The translations under genes were made by a program, and so were the position numbers. Below the pieces are notes generated by a model, which saw nothing but the letters and a program-made list of their open reading frames with translations, had not been told where the DNA came from and searched no databases. DNA of 64,000 nucleotides. Source: Streptomyces endocoffeicus. GTDB lineage: Bacteria > Actinomycetota > Actinomycetes > Streptomycetales > Streptomycetaceae. Shown here piece after piece: positions 31,818 through 40,173 of this stretch. The stretch is from the NCBI RefSeq assembly GCF_016741935.1, contig NZ_JAERRG010000006.1:372001-436000 (forward strand), read 5' to 3'. Numbering within the stretch: position 1 is the first letter of the stretch; each line of letters starts with the position of its first letter.

Positions 31818-32786
31818 TCACCCGTCGGGCCGCGCGCCCCGCGAAGGACCGAGGTCGTCGTGCGGCCGGTCCGGAAGGTCGGTGGCGCACAGGCGCAGGA
31901 CCCGCTCGCGCAGCCATCGGTGGGCGGGGTCGACGGTGTTCCTGGGATGCCAGTACATCGACTCGACGAGCCGTGGCAGCGGCACATCGAGCGCCACGGT
32001 CCGAAGACCGATACGCGGGCCGAGCTGGTCGAACAGGCGCCGCTGTATCACCGCGACCATGCGGGTGCCGGGGAGCAGGCAGGCCGCGTTGGTGAAGTTG
32101 TCGGTGGCGGCCACGGCCCGGAGGGGCAGGCCGAGTTGAGCGAGAACCGAGTCGGCGATCGTGGGCTGCGGCCCCCCGATCTGGACGTACGGCAGGGTGC
32201 AGAGCTGATCGGAGGTCAGGACCTCACCGACCTCGGGGTGGTCCTGGTCCACCACGGCCACGAACTCATCGGTGAACAACGTGGCGCTGGAGAACGTCTC
32301 CAGCTCCCTGTCCTGGATCATCGGCGGCCAGATGACCAGATCGCACTGGCCTCTGCGGAGTTGGTCGACCATGCCGTGGTTCAGCGGGGCGACCCTGATC
32401 TGCACATGGGGGTAGGCGGTGTCGATCTCCCGCAGCAGCGGCCGCAGCAGAACGATGGCCACATAGTCGCTCGCGGTCACGGTGAACACCCGGCGGTCGG
32501 TGGTCGGGTCGAAGGCCGCGTTGGCGCCCACCACCTCCCTGATCGCCTCCAGCATCTCCGTGACCGGCTGGACCAGCGACTCCGCGAAGGGAGTCAGCAC
32601 CATGCGGCGGCCGTCCCTGACCAGCAGCGGCTCATTGAAGTGGCGGCGGAGCTTGGCGAGCGAGGTGCTCATCGAGGGCTGGGTGACCTCCACGCGCTCC
32701 GCCGCCTTGGTCACACTCCGTTCCATCAGCAGGGCATGCAGCGGGACCAGGAGGTCCATGTTGAAGTTGCTGAGGGACGGTGGCAT
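31818..32786 (-). CDS. LysR family regulator (NodD-like)
   Basis: LysR-type regulator of 322 residues with the N-terminal HTH LHALLMERSVTKAAERVEVT and TQPSMSTSLAKLRRHFNEPL. The substrate-binding domain has the NodD/nodulation-type look (DRRVFTVTASDYVAIVLLRP, and LRRGQCDLVIWP near residue 165). It converges on the EPSP-synthase-like gene. The two stop codons abut exactly, sharing the hexamer TGATCA (31815-31820), so there is no terminator between them. It may regulate that gene or itself; no divergent target is adjacent, since the next gene upstream is also on the minus strand. Confidence 0.88.
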   Translation of the reverse strand: MPPSLSNFNMDLLVPLHALLMERSVTKAAERVEVTQPSMSTSLAKLRRHFNEPLLVRDGRRMVLTPFAESLVQPVTEMLEAIREVVGANAAFDPTTDRRVFTVTASDYVAIVLLRPLLREIDTAYPHVQIRVAPLNHGMVDQLRRGQCDLVIWPPMIQDRELETFSSATLFTDEFVAVVDQDHPEVGEVLTSDQLCTLPYVQIGGPQPTIADSVLAQLGLPLRAVAATDNFTNAACLLPGTRMVAVIQRRLFDQLGPRIGLRTVALDVPLPRLVESMYWHPRNTVDPAHRWLRERVLRLCATDLPDRPHDDLGPSRGARPDG

Positions 32787-32890
32787 CGCTCTGGGTCCTC
32801 GTCATGATCGGGCCGGAATGGGCAGCCGAGGCGAGTCCTGTCCGAGCAGGAATCCGGTTCGCGGCGCGTGACGACGGAACCGTACTACGG

Positions 32891-32928
32891 ATGGCATCCC
32901 GGCGCGGACGCATGCGCCGGGATGCCAT
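32891..32928 (-). terminator. hairpin after the small secreted protein gene
   Basis: Arms of 15 bp (ATGGCATCCCGGCGC and its complement) with an 8-nt loop, starting 30 bp beyond the stop at 32959. It separates that gene from the LysR gene. Confidence 0.75.
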
Positions 32929-32958
32929 TCCGTGCGGAGTCGACGAGGAGTCAGAACA

Positions 32959-33324
32959 TCAGGACGACAGGACCAGCTTGGCCTTGTGGCCGCTGACCGA
33001 CCGCACCCCGACGCTCAGGTTGTTGAGCCTGACGGTGCCGCCCGGGCTGGTGCTGCCGCTCAGGTGCGCGCCGCCCGTAGTGGTGGCCGCCATCTTCACG
33101 GACCGGGAGCTGATGTGGGTGATCCGCAGCTTTCCGAACCCGAACCGATGGCTGTCGACCTTGATGCTCGTGGGCCTCGACACGGTGACCTTGCACCGCC
33201 CGTCGTAGCAGGGCCCGTGTGCGGCGGCCTGCGCCACCGGCGACATCAGGCCGAGTCCCAGCGCGCCCGCCAGAGTCGTGGTCACCGCGGCCGTCGCGGT
33301 CCTCCAGCGCATACCGGTACTCAT
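32959..33324 (-). CDS. small secreted protein of unknown function
   Basis: Protein of 121 residues with a clear Sec signal (basic MRWRTATAAVTTTLAGALGL, cleavage after VAQA-A). The mature part is about 90 residues. It has a Cys pair (PCYDGRCKV) and beta-rich sequence ending AKLVLSS, suggesting a small secreted domain held by one disulphide. I do not recognise the family. The ATG at 33324 has AGGAGG 8 nt upstream, so a longer reading from 33405 is rejected. A strong terminator follows the gene. Confidence 0.72.
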   Translation of the reverse strand: MSTGMRWRTATAAVTTTLAGALGLGLMSPVAQAAAHGPCYDGRCKVTVSRPTSIKVDSHRFGFGKLRITHISSRSVKMAATTTGGAHLSGSTSPGGTVRLNNLSVGVRSVSGHKAKLVLSS

Positions 33325-33436
33325 CAGTGGAACCTCCTGGGTCGGGAATGCGTGCGCCGCATTTCTAACCCGCACATCCCGGGACCGCTCCCGAGGAGAC
33401 CCCACGACGTGGTGGCGGCTAACACGGCTACCACGG

Positions 33437-34447
33437 CTACCAGGTGCGGACGAGGACGGTGCCCACCTTGCCGGGCCGCACCGCGTGCTCCACGGCGCCG
33501 GCCAGCTCGCCGAGGCCGTACGTGGCGGCCACGTCGAACTGGTCCGTGGGCCCCAGCGCGATCTGCCGCGCGGTGGCCACGTCGGATGCCCGCCGCTCGG
33601 CGGACGCCTCGGACAGCCACCGGCCGACCACGTTCTTGCCCCGCAGCGTCAGCGACTTGTTCAGCAGTGTCGCCGCGTGCACCGAGATCGGCTCCTCGGC
33701 GATCAGCCCGTAACTCACCAGCTTTCCGCCCGGCGCCAGCAGATCCAGCAGGCGCTCCGCCAGCTTCCCGCCGATCGGGTCGAGGGCCACGCTCACCGCA
33801 CGGCCCCCGGCCACCGAGCGGACCTCGTCGGCCCACTCCGGATGCTCCGTCGACACGACCGGCACGTCCGGGAACCGCTTGCGCAGCTCGGCCGCGCCGC
33901 GCTCACTGCGGACGACGTTGACGAGTGCCAGGTGGTGGAACTGGCACACGCCCGTCACCAGCCGCCCGACCGACGAGCCCGCGGCGGTCTGCACCACTAG
34001 ACCGTCGTATCCGAAGGCCAGGTGCTCCTGCGCCTCACGGCGCAGCATCACCGTGGTGAGCGGATTGGCCAGCAGCTGCGCGGCGACCTCGTCCGACAGC
34101 TCCTCCGGTACGGCGGCGGTCACCTCGGCGTCCGCCACGACCCACTGGGCCCACGCCCCCGGCTGGGGGAAGACCGTCACTCGGGCACCGACCTCGACAC
34201 CCGGCGCCACGGGGGTCCCCGGGCCGATCGCCTCCACCACGCCGGTGGCTTCCAGACCGGCCGGCAGCGGCTGTGCGGCCGTCCCCGGGTATGCCTCGAC
34301 GGCCTGGAGATCGCCAGGGTGCACGGGGAAGGCCGTGGTGCGGATGAGGACCTGGCCGCGCTCGGGCACTGTCGGCTCCGGCCCCTCGACGACGGTCAGG
34401 ACGTCGGCGGGCGGCCCGCCACGGGTGTGGACGACGCGACGGTTCAT
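33437..34447 (-). CDS. zinc-independent MDR oxidoreductase (quinone oxidoreductase / enoyl reductase-like)
   Basis: Medium-chain dehydrogenase/reductase of 336 residues: an N-terminal GroES-like domain (PVHPGDLQAVEAYPG, LPAGLEATGVVEAIGPGTPV) and a Rossmann domain with VVQTAAGSSVGRLVTGVCQF near residue 155. The zinc cysteine cluster of alcohol dehydrogenases is absent, and it resembles MECR or quinone oxidoreductase-type NADPH enzymes. Late motifs are ALDPIGGKLAERLLDLLAPG and GKLVSYGLIAEEP. AGGAGGAG lies 4-11 nt before the ATG at 34447. It is a single gene in an AT-richer promoter context around 34550-34580. Confidence 0.85.
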   Translation of the reverse strand: MNRRVVHTRGGPPADVLTVVEGPEPTVPERGQVLIRTTAFPVHPGDLQAVEAYPGTAAQPLPAGLEATGVVEAIGPGTPVAPGVEVGARVTVFPQPGAWAQWVVADAEVTAAVPEELSDEVAAQLLANPLTTVMLRREAQEHLAFGYDGLVVQTAAGSSVGRLVTGVCQFHHLALVNVVRSERGAAELRKRFPDVPVVSTEHPEWADEVRSVAGGRAVSVALDPIGGKLAERLLDLLAPGGKLVSYGLIAEEPISVHAATLLNKSLTLRGKNVVGRWLSEASAERRASDVATARQIALGPTDQFDVAATYGLGELAGAVEHAVRPGKVGTVLVRTW

Positions 34448-34638
34448 GATTCTCCTCCTGCGCGCTGGGGGCGGGCTTGGCCGCGGCGTCAGTGGCGCCA
34501 GCCGAGGTTCGGCGGCAGCAGCGGGGCGGGTGGTCGTCGTTGATCGTGCGTCCATACCATTTTATCCGAATTTGTACTGACTGGTGCATGGGGCAGGTGG
34601 GTGCACCGGGGGATGCGCATGGTCCGGGCGGGTCCCCC

Positions 34639-35327
34639 TCAGTCCAGCGTGATCCTGGCGGCGACCGGCAGGTGGTCGCTGCCGGTGGCGGGCAGGGCGC
34701 GGATGTGGCCGACGGTTGCCGAGCGGGCCATGACCTGGTCGATCAGAGCCCGACGGTGCCCCGGACGGCGTGGTACGGGTAGTCCGGGGCGAGGGTCTGC
34801 TCGTAGACCGGCAGCGCGCGGGGCACCAGCTCCTCCAGTGCGATGAGATCGGGCTCGGTGTCGGCCAGGGCGCGGGCCGTACCCGCCGGATCGGTGTTCT
34901 CGTCGCTGACGTTGTGCTGCACCACCACCAGGTCACGCGGGCCGGGCTCCGCCCCGGGCAGGAACAGTTCGCCGAAGAGATACGTCCACACAGCCACCGG
35001 CAGCAGCAGCGCCACCAGCGCGAGGGCCGAACGGCGCAGCAGCGCCAGGCCGAGCAGCACCATGACCACCACGCCGAGCCACGGCAGGAACGCCTCCAGC
35101 AAACTGCCCAGGTGCCCCACGGAGTTGGGCACCGACCGGTGGAACACCAGCAGCCCGGCCGTCAGCACCGCGAGCACGGCGAGCACCCGCCCCCGCGTCC
35201 AGGGCGACCCGCCCCGCGCGTCCCCCGTCGCGTCACCCCACCGGGCCCACCGCACCACCCGGCGCCCGGCCCGCCGGGCCACCCCCGCCCGCACCGGCGC
35301 CGTCGTACCGCTGTCCACCTGCTCCAC
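34639..35327 (-). pseudogene. endonuclease/exonuclease/phosphatase membrane protein with an internal deletion
   Basis: The 5' part encodes two to three membrane helices (VLAVLAVLTAGLLVFHRSVP and WLGVVVMVLLGLALL), then the start of an EEP domain: LVVVQHNVSDENTDPAGTAR, EPDLIALEELVPRALPVY, YPYHAVRGTVGL, then a TGA. Directly after, in another frame, comes its C-terminus: IDQVMARSATVGHIRALPAT and GSDHLPVAARITLD, then a stop at 34639. About 90-110 central residues, including the active-site Asn/Asp (GDLN) region, are missing, and the join is out of frame. It cannot be a functional phosphoesterase. Confidence 0.8.
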
Positions 35328-35426
35328 CCTGGCTTTCCATCCGTGTGATTCCGCCCCCCAAGACGGGCCACCGGACGCATCGGTTTCCGTCCGCGCGGGT
35401 GACGGCACGGGCCGTCGGAAATTCCG

Positions 35427-35455
35427 GTGACGGTGGGCCACCCACTCCCTAAGAT
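35427..35455 (+). promoter_or_regulatory. promoter of the phosphotransferase gene, leaderless
   Basis: GTGACG (35427-35432), 17 bp, TAAGAT (35450-35455), then eight bases to the GTG start at 35464. Transcription should begin at or next to the start codon. No Shine-Dalgarno precedes the GTG. Confidence 0.65.
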
Positions 35456-35463
35456 CGGGCCCT

Positions 35464-36414
35464 GTGCTCTCCCGTCCCTCCTTCATCAGCGACGAAGCGA
35501 TCGCGCATGCCGTCGCCGCGCATTGGCTGCCGGAAGTCGCCGGGGTCGCGTATCTGCCCTGGGGTTTCGGCGCACACCACTGGCGGGTGGCCGGTGGCGG
35601 CACGACCCTGTTCGTGACGTTGGACCAGCTGGAGCCGCGGCACACCGAGGCGACGCTGGAGGCCGCCTACGCGGGGGCGGCGGCACTGGCCGCGGCCGGT
35701 GTGGACGTGGTGTGCGCGCCGCTGCCCGCCCGGTCGTCCGGCCGGTTCACCGTCGGCGTCGAGACGGGCGTGCTGAGCGTGACGCCGTGGCTGGACGGAC
35801 GGAGCCCCACCGAGGAAGAGGCGAACCGGCCCCCGCACGTCCGCGAGGTCGAGGCCGCGCTGGCCACGCTGCACCGCGCCACACCGCCACCCGGCCTGCG
35901 GCACTGGACTCCCCAGGTCGGCCCCGAGTTCCCGGGCGGGCTGCGGGCCGGGACCGCCCGGCCCTGGACGTCCGGCCCGCTGGCGGAGGAGGCGCGGGCC
36001 GCGATCGCCGCACACCATGCCGCGATCACCCGCTGGACGGACCGCTACCTCGAACTCGCGGACCTCGCCCACTCCCGCCGGGACCAGTGGGTGACAACCC
36101 ACGGCGAGCCGCACAACGACAACCAGGTCGTGGGCGCGTGGGGGCTGAAGCTCGTCGACTGGGAGTCGCTGGCCCTCGCGCCACGCGAGCGGGACTACGC
36201 CGATCTGCTCGCGGCCGGTGCGGGGGACCGGCTGCGCCCGGACCCGGCGATGGTCGAGCTGTTCGCCCTCGACTGGCGCCTCTCCGAGATCGCCGAGTAC
36301 GCGCGCTGGTTCGCCGCCCCGCACACCGGCACGGACGACGACCACACCGCCCTGGAAGGGCTGTACGAGGAGTTGCGGCAGGTCACCGCGCCAGGGCGGT
36401 CCGGGCCACCGTGA
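35464..36414 (+). CDS. aminoglycoside phosphotransferase-family kinase
   Basis: APH/choline-kinase-fold protein of 316 residues. The catalytic loop is WVTTHGEPHNDNQVV near residue 218 (HG-x-PH-x-x-N). The metal-binding Asp is in LKLVDWESLALAPRERDYAD, corresponding to the usual DFE/DWE. The ATP-site Lys is not obvious: the N-lobe strand reads TLFVTLDQ, so nucleotide binding may differ. It resembles spectinomycin/hygromycin-type phosphotransferases, but the substrate is unknown and resistance should not be assumed. Its 3' end overlaps the convergent fructosamine-kinase-like gene by 32 bp. The mRNA is probably leaderless. Confidence 0.82.
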   Translation: MLSRPSFISDEAIAHAVAAHWLPEVAGVAYLPWGFGAHHWRVAGGGTTLFVTLDQLEPRHTEATLEAAYAGAAALAAAGVDVVCAPLPARSSGRFTVGVETGVLSVTPWLDGRSPTEEEANRPPHVREVEAALATLHRATPPPGLRHWTPQVGPEFPGGLRAGTARPWTSGPLAEEARAAIAAHHAAITRWTDRYLELADLAHSRRDQWVTTHGEPHNDNQVVGAWGLKLVDWESLALAPRERDYADLLAAGAGDRLRPDPAMVELFALDWRLSEIAEYARWFAAPHTGTDDDHTALEGLYEELRQVTAPGRSGPP

Positions 36415-37264
36415 CCGCCCGCCCGGCGTAGCCGCGGCCGAACAGCACGGTGTGCACCAGCAGCGGGAAGAGCTGGTGCAGTCCGACGCGGTCGGCCCAG
36501 CCCTCGGCGAGCGGCGCCACCTCCTGGTAGCCGTCCAGCACCCGGTCGAGGTGCGGGCAGCCGAACAGGTGGAGCATCGCCAGATCGGTCTCCCGGTGGC
36601 CCCCGTGCGCGGCCGGGTCGATCAGCCACGCCTGCCCGTCGGCGCCCCACAGGACGTTCCCGTTCCACAGATCGCCGTGCAGCCGGGCGGGGGGCTCGGC
36701 GGGTCCGGCCAGCTCGGGCAGCCGCTCACACGCGCGCTCGATCACCTCGGCCTCGCCGTGGCGCACCGTGCCGTCGTCGACGGCGCGCCGCAGATAGGGC
36801 AGCACCCGGTGTTCGGCGTACCAGCGCGGCCAGTCGGTGCCCGTGACATTGCGCATCGGGGCCATGCCGATGTACGCGTCCGTGGGGCCGTCGGGCGGCG
36901 GGGCGCCGAACGCGGGCGCGCCGACGGTGTGCAAGCCGGCCAGGTCGCGGCCGAACCGGGCCGCCGCCCGGGCGCTCGGCCGGCCGGCCGGCACCTGGTC
37001 GGTGACCAGCCAGTGCCGGTCGTGGCCGTGCACCGCCGGGACGCGGACCGTACCGGCGTCGGCCAGCCAGCGCAGCCCCGCCGCCTCGGCCTCCACCGCG
37101 CCGGGATCGTCACCCCGTTTGACCATCACCGTCTGCCCGCCGTCGAGGGTGACTTCGGTGAGCGCGGCGGACAGCGGCCGCCGCCGGGTCGCGGGACGGC
37201 CGGTGAGGCGGGCCGCCGCGGCGCCGGGGTCCTCGCCCGTCCCGGCCTCGGCACGGGCGCTCAT
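36383..37264 (-). CDS. fructosamine/ketosamine-3-kinase family protein
   Basis: Kinase of 293 residues in the fructosamine kinase family: the N-lobe VMVKRGDDPGAVEAEAAGLR with the ATP Lys, the catalytic loop ARLHGDLWNGNVLWGADGQ near residue 193, and AWLIDPAAHGGHRETDLAML near 213, all diagnostic. Family members phosphorylate protein-bound ketosamines so that the sugar detaches, repairing glycated proteins. The gene overlaps an LMW protein-tyrosine phosphatase by 4 bp. That pairing has been noted in other bacteria for ribulosamine/erythrulosamine kinases, where the phosphatase was proposed to make or remove sugar phosphates. Confidence 0.87.
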   Translation of the reverse strand: MSARAEAGTGEDPGAAAARLTGRPATRRRPLSAALTEVTLDGGQTVMVKRGDDPGAVEAEAAGLRWLADAGTVRVPAVHGHDRHWLVTDQVPAGRPSARAAARFGRDLAGLHTVGAPAFGAPPPDGPTDAYIGMAPMRNVTGTDWPRWYAEHRVLPYLRRAVDDGTVRHGEAEVIERACERLPELAGPAEPPARLHGDLWNGNVLWGADGQAWLIDPAAHGGHRETDLAMLHLFGCPHLDRVLDGYQEVAPLAEGWADRVGLHQLFPLLVHTVLFGRGYAGRAVTVARTALAR

Positions 37265-37731
37265 GCACCGAGCCGCTCACGCACCCAGGCCAGCAGGCCG
37301 GGCACCGAGGCCTCGATCATGGCCAGCACCTCGTCGAACCCCTCCGGGCCGCCGTAGTACGGGTCGGGTACGTCCAGGTCACCGGTGGCATCCGGGTCGA
37401 AGGACCGCAGCATCCTGACCCGGGACGGATCGTCGACCAGCCGGCGCAGCGCCTTCTCGTGGCCGCGGTCCATCGCCAGGAACAGCTCGGCGTCCCGGTG
37501 CTCGGCACCGAACTGGGCCGCGACATGCTCCACCGGGTAGCCGTGCCGTGCCAGCAACTCGCCGGCCCGTTCGTCGATGGGGTCACCGGCGTGCCAGGGG
37601 CCGATACCGGCGCTGCTGACCCGTACCGCGCCGTCGAGTCCCGCCCGGCGCAGACGCTCGGCGAAGACCAGCGCGGCGGACGGCGACCGGCAGATGTTCC
37701 CGCTGCAGACAAAGCAGATGTGCACGGCCAC
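37261..37731 (-). CDS. low-molecular-weight protein-tyrosine phosphatase family protein
   Basis: LMW-PTP of 156 residues. The P-loop VCSGNICRSPSA (Cys-x5-Arg-Ser) lies at residues 8-16, and the general-acid loop VPDPYYGGPEGFDE is near residue 120. It dephosphorylates phosphotyrosine or small phosphoesters such as sugar phosphates. It starts with GTG at 37731 (or GTG two codons later) and ends inside the kinase start (TCAT overlap on the plus strand), so the two proteins are made together. The context suggests a role linked to ketosamine repair rather than capsule tyrosine signalling. Confidence 0.9.
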   Translation of the reverse strand: MAVHICFVCSGNICRSPSAALVFAERLRRAGLDGAVRVSSAGIGPWHAGDPIDERAGELLARHGYPVEHVAAQFGAEHRDAELFLAMDRGHEKALRRLVDDPSRVRMLRSFDPDATGDLDVPDPYYGGPEGFDEVLAMIEASVPGLLAWVRERLGA

Positions 37732-37791
37732 CAGGGTAGGGCCTGGCTCCGATGCGGCGCAGGGGGCGGGCCGCCCGGGGGAGACCCCGGC

Positions 37792-38133
37792 TCACCCCGC
37801 CCACAACTTGTCCACCAGCGGTGTCCGGAGCCACTCCACGCCTTCGGTGCTCTCATCGGGCCTCAGCTCCAGCATGTGGCCACCGGGCCGGTCCGAGGCC
37901 CGCGCGATCGCGCTCACCAGCCGCTCGGCGAGATCGGGGCCCTCGGTGTCGTCCATGTCGTCGACCGACGCGCCGGCCCGTACGTCCTGGCGGACCTCTT
38001 CACCGCTGTGGAGGGTCAGGATCAGGTGCTGGGGTGTCTGCCTGTCCCATCTGACCTGCTCGATGGTGTCGGCGCGCACCATGCGGCCGCCGAACGTCGC
38101 GCTGCTGACCCGCACCCACACATCGGGCGTCAT
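37792..38133 (-). CDS. hypothetical protein
   Basis: A 113-residue soluble, acidic protein (MTPDVWVRVSSATFGGRMVR, and TIEQVRWDRQTPQHLILTLH). I do not recognise a family. The first 60 residues look like a small beta-barrel or PH-like sheet, and the rest is helical. GAGGGAGGG lies 5-13 nt before the ATG at 38133, which supports real expression. It is on the same strand as the phosphatase (60 bp away), possibly in the same transcript. Codon usage has the third-position GC bias of a true gene. Confidence 0.65.
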   Translation of the reverse strand: MTPDVWVRVSSATFGGRMVRADTIEQVRWDRQTPQHLILTLHSGEEVRQDVRAGASVDDMDDTEGPDLAERLVSAIARASDRPGGHMLELRPDESTEGVEWLRTPLVDKLWAG

Positions 38134-38204
38134 CGCGGCCCTCCCTCGCACGGGCGCCGGTGCTCCTTCTCGTTCCTTCCCGTTGTACCGGACGGAGCCC
38201 GGCG

Positions 38205-39392
38205 TCAGGCGCTGTGGTCCGCGAACGGACCATCGGCGGCGAAGGCCAGCGTGGCGAAGCGTTCCCCGATACGGCGGTGGGTGGCCGCGTCCGGGTGGAG
38301 CTCATCGGGCAGCGGCAGCTCGACGGCGTCGGCCTCGCCGTAGAGCTCGCGCCCGTCGAGGTAGTGGAGGTGGGGGTCGTCGGCCGCCCGCTGCTCGACG
38401 ATCCGGGACAGCTCCTCCCGGATGACGCCCAGCGTCAGCTTCCCGGCGGCGCGCTCGGCGGGGTCTCCGGTGGCCAGGAACCGCAGCCTTCCGGCGCTGA
38501 GCGCGCTGAAGTCGAAGGACGCGGGGCCGGGCGTGTCCTCGTGGATGGGACACAGGATGGCGGAGACGACCAGCAGCGGCGTGGTCGGATGACCCTCGCG
38601 GATCGTGTCGAGGAAGCCGTGCACCGCCGGGCCGAAGGCGCGCAGCCGCATCAGATCGGCGTTGACCAGATTGATGCCGATCTTGACGCTGATCAGGTCG
38701 GCGGGGGTGTCCCGCATCGTCCGTGCGGTGAACGGGTCGAGCAGGGCGCTGCCGCCCAGGCCCAGATTGATCAGTTCCACCCCGCCGAGGGAGGCGGCGA
38801 GCGCGGGCCAGATGGCGGTGGGGCTCGCGGCGTCGGAGCCATGGCTGATCGAACTGCCGTGGTGCAGCCACACCCTGCGGCCCCGGTCCGGTACGGGCTC
38901 GACGGGGGCGTCGGTGCGCAGGGCGACGAGCTCGGTGGTCTCGTTGTGCGGCAGCCAGATCTCGATGTCCTTGACGCCGTCGGGCAGGTCGGCGAAGCGG
39001 ACGGTGCCGGCCGGGCCGGGGTGGCTCTCGGCGGTCCCGGTGGCCATGTCGATGGCCAGGGTGTTGCCGCCGGTCACCGTGGACTGGGCGGTCAGACGGC
39101 CGTCGATCAGCAGGTCGTAGACGCCGTCCGGGCGGGGCGGGGCGCCCGCGTAGACCCGCTTGGTGGGCAGTGTGTCCAGTTCGACGGCGGTGGCCCGGGT
39201 GCGGAAGACCAGCCGTACGCCGGACGGCTGGGCCTCCACCATGGCGAGCTGCCCGTCCGCGCACTGGGCGCGGGCCCAGGCGGGCAGCCGGTGCGGCAGC
39301 AGCCCGTGCGCGGTGCGCTCGAGGTCGAGGGCGCCCCGCAGGATGTCGGCGGTGATGGGCGTGGTGATCCAGTGGTGTTCGGTGGTGTGCAT
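38205..39392 (-). CDS. SGNH/GDSL-type hydrolase
   Basis: Serine hydrolase of about 395 residues. An N-terminal beta-sandwich (about 1-170) resembles carbohydrate-esterase accessory domains. The SGNH domain follows: the nucleophile region VWLHHGSSISHGSDAASPTA near residue 180, block II Gly in NLGLGGSALLDPF, block III Asn in VKIGINLVNADL, and the final Asp-x-x-His in LPDELHPDAATHRRIGE near 370. This layout fits the GDSL-like lipase/acylhydrolase group common in Streptomyces. No signal peptide is seen, so it is probably cytosolic. The upstream region carries a 33-bp tandem repeat. Confidence 0.83.
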   Translation of the reverse strand: MHTTEHHWITTPITADILRGALDLERTAHGLLPHRLPAWARAQCADGQLAMVEAQPSGVRLVFRTRATAVELDTLPTKRVYAGAPPRPDGVYDLLIDGRLTAQSTVTGGNTLAIDMATGTAESHPGPAGTVRFADLPDGVKDIEIWLPHNETTELVALRTDAPVEPVPDRGRRVWLHHGSSISHGSDAASPTAIWPALAASLGGVELINLGLGGSALLDPFTARTMRDTPADLISVKIGINLVNADLMRLRAFGPAVHGFLDTIREGHPTTPLLVVSAILCPIHEDTPGPASFDFSALSAGRLRFLATGDPAERAAGKLTLGVIREELSRIVEQRAADDPHLHYLDGRELYGEADAVELPLPDELHPDAATHRRIGERFATLAFAADGPFADHSA

Positions 39393-39423
39393 CGTTCCAG
39401 CCTGTTGATCAGGGATGTATGCA

Positions 39424-39489
39424 GGGATGCGGGTGGTGTACGTAGGGACGCAGGTAGGGATGCAGGTGGTGTACGTAGGGACGCAGATA
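39424..39489. repeat. two copies of a 33-bp tandem repeat
   Basis: Units 39424-39456 and 39457-39489 differ at two positions. Each begins GGGATGC and contains GGTGGTGTACGTAGGGACGC. Partial units flank them on both sides (GGGATGTATGCA at 39412, GGGAT at 39490). They lie between the SGNH hydrolase start and the TetR stop, in a probable promoter/leader. Confidence 0.8.
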
Positions 39490-39528
39490 GGGATCCGCGT
39501 GGACCCGCGATGAGCGATACGCGCCTCG

Positions 39529-40098
39529 TCAGGGCGCGGGCCAGTTCCGCAGCAGGGCGTCGAGCGCGTCCAGGGTCCGCGACCAGCTCTCCTGGCTGTC
39601 CGGGGCGCTGTGGCTGAACCCGCCCGCCATCTCGAGGCTGACGTAGCCGTGGAAGACGCTGCCCAGCAGCCGGACCGCATGTGTCTGGTCCGGTTCGTCC
39701 AGGTCGTAGCCGCGCAGGATCGCCCGGGTCATCTGTGAGTGCCTCACCCCGGCGCTGGCGGCCGCCGCCTCCGGGTCGAGCCTGAGCCGGGCCGCGGTGT
39801 AGCGGCCGGGGTGCTCGCGGGCGTAGTCGCGGTAGACGTTGGCGAAGGCGGTAAGGGCATCCTTCCCCGCCCGTCCCGCCAGGGCGTCGGCGGCCCGGTC
39901 GGCGAGCTCCTCCAGGGCGAGCAGGGCGATCCTGGTCTTGAGGTCCTGTGAGTTCTTCACGTGCGAGTAGAGACTCGCGACCTTGACGTCGAACCGCCTG
40001 GCCAGCGCCGAGACGGTCACCTGGTCGAAGCCGACCTCATCGGCGAGCTCCGCCCCCGCCCGGGTCAGGCGTTCCGTGGTCAGTCCTACCCGTGCCAT
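39529..40098 (-). CDS. TetR family regulator paired with the FBP-domain gene
   Basis: TetR/AcrR-type regulator of 189 residues: VTVSALARRFDVKVASLYSH forms the HTH near residues 28-47, and the C-terminal WHG-type domain has HPGRYTAARLRLDPEAAAAS and VFHGYVSLEMAGGFS. A perfect 25-bp dyad lies 38 bp upstream of its ATG, between it and the divergent FBP-domain gene. It therefore probably represses both. GGAGAGGAAGGG precedes the ATG. A longer reading beyond 40098 would run through the operator and is rejected. Confidence 0.88.
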   Translation of the reverse strand: MARVGLTTERLTRAGAELADEVGFDQVTVSALARRFDVKVASLYSHVKNSQDLKTRIALLALEELADRAADALAGRAGKDALTAFANVYRDYAREHPGRYTAARLRLDPEAAAASAGVRHSQMTRAILRGYDLDEPDQTHAVRLLGSVFHGYVSLEMAGGFSHSAPDSQESWSRTLDALDALLRNWPAP

Positions 40099-40135
40099 CC
40101 ATACCCTTCCTCTCCTCGACCAGAACCGATTATGC

Positions 40136-40160
40136 ATTTGCCTAAAGGCTTTAGGCAAAT
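40136..40160. promoter_or_regulatory. 25-bp perfect operator between tetR and the FBP gene
   Basis: Arms of 12 bp, ATTTGCCTAAAG and CTTTAGGCAAAT, around a central G. It lies 14 bp before the FBP-domain ATG and 38 bp before the TetR ATG, so one bound dimer could silence both promoters. It is strikingly AT-rich for this genome. Confidence 0.75.
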
Positions 40161-40173
40161 TAGCGTGCGGCTC

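Noticed and set aside
35464..36414. Aminoglycoside resistance gene
   Set aside because: The fold is APH-like, but the nucleotide-binding lysine is not evident and many such kinases act on other metabolites. Resistance is not claimed.
39424..39489. CRISPR array
   Set aside because: The 30-33 bp tandem units here and at 42205 and 50464 abut without unique spacers, and no cas gene is present. They are minisatellite-type duplications.
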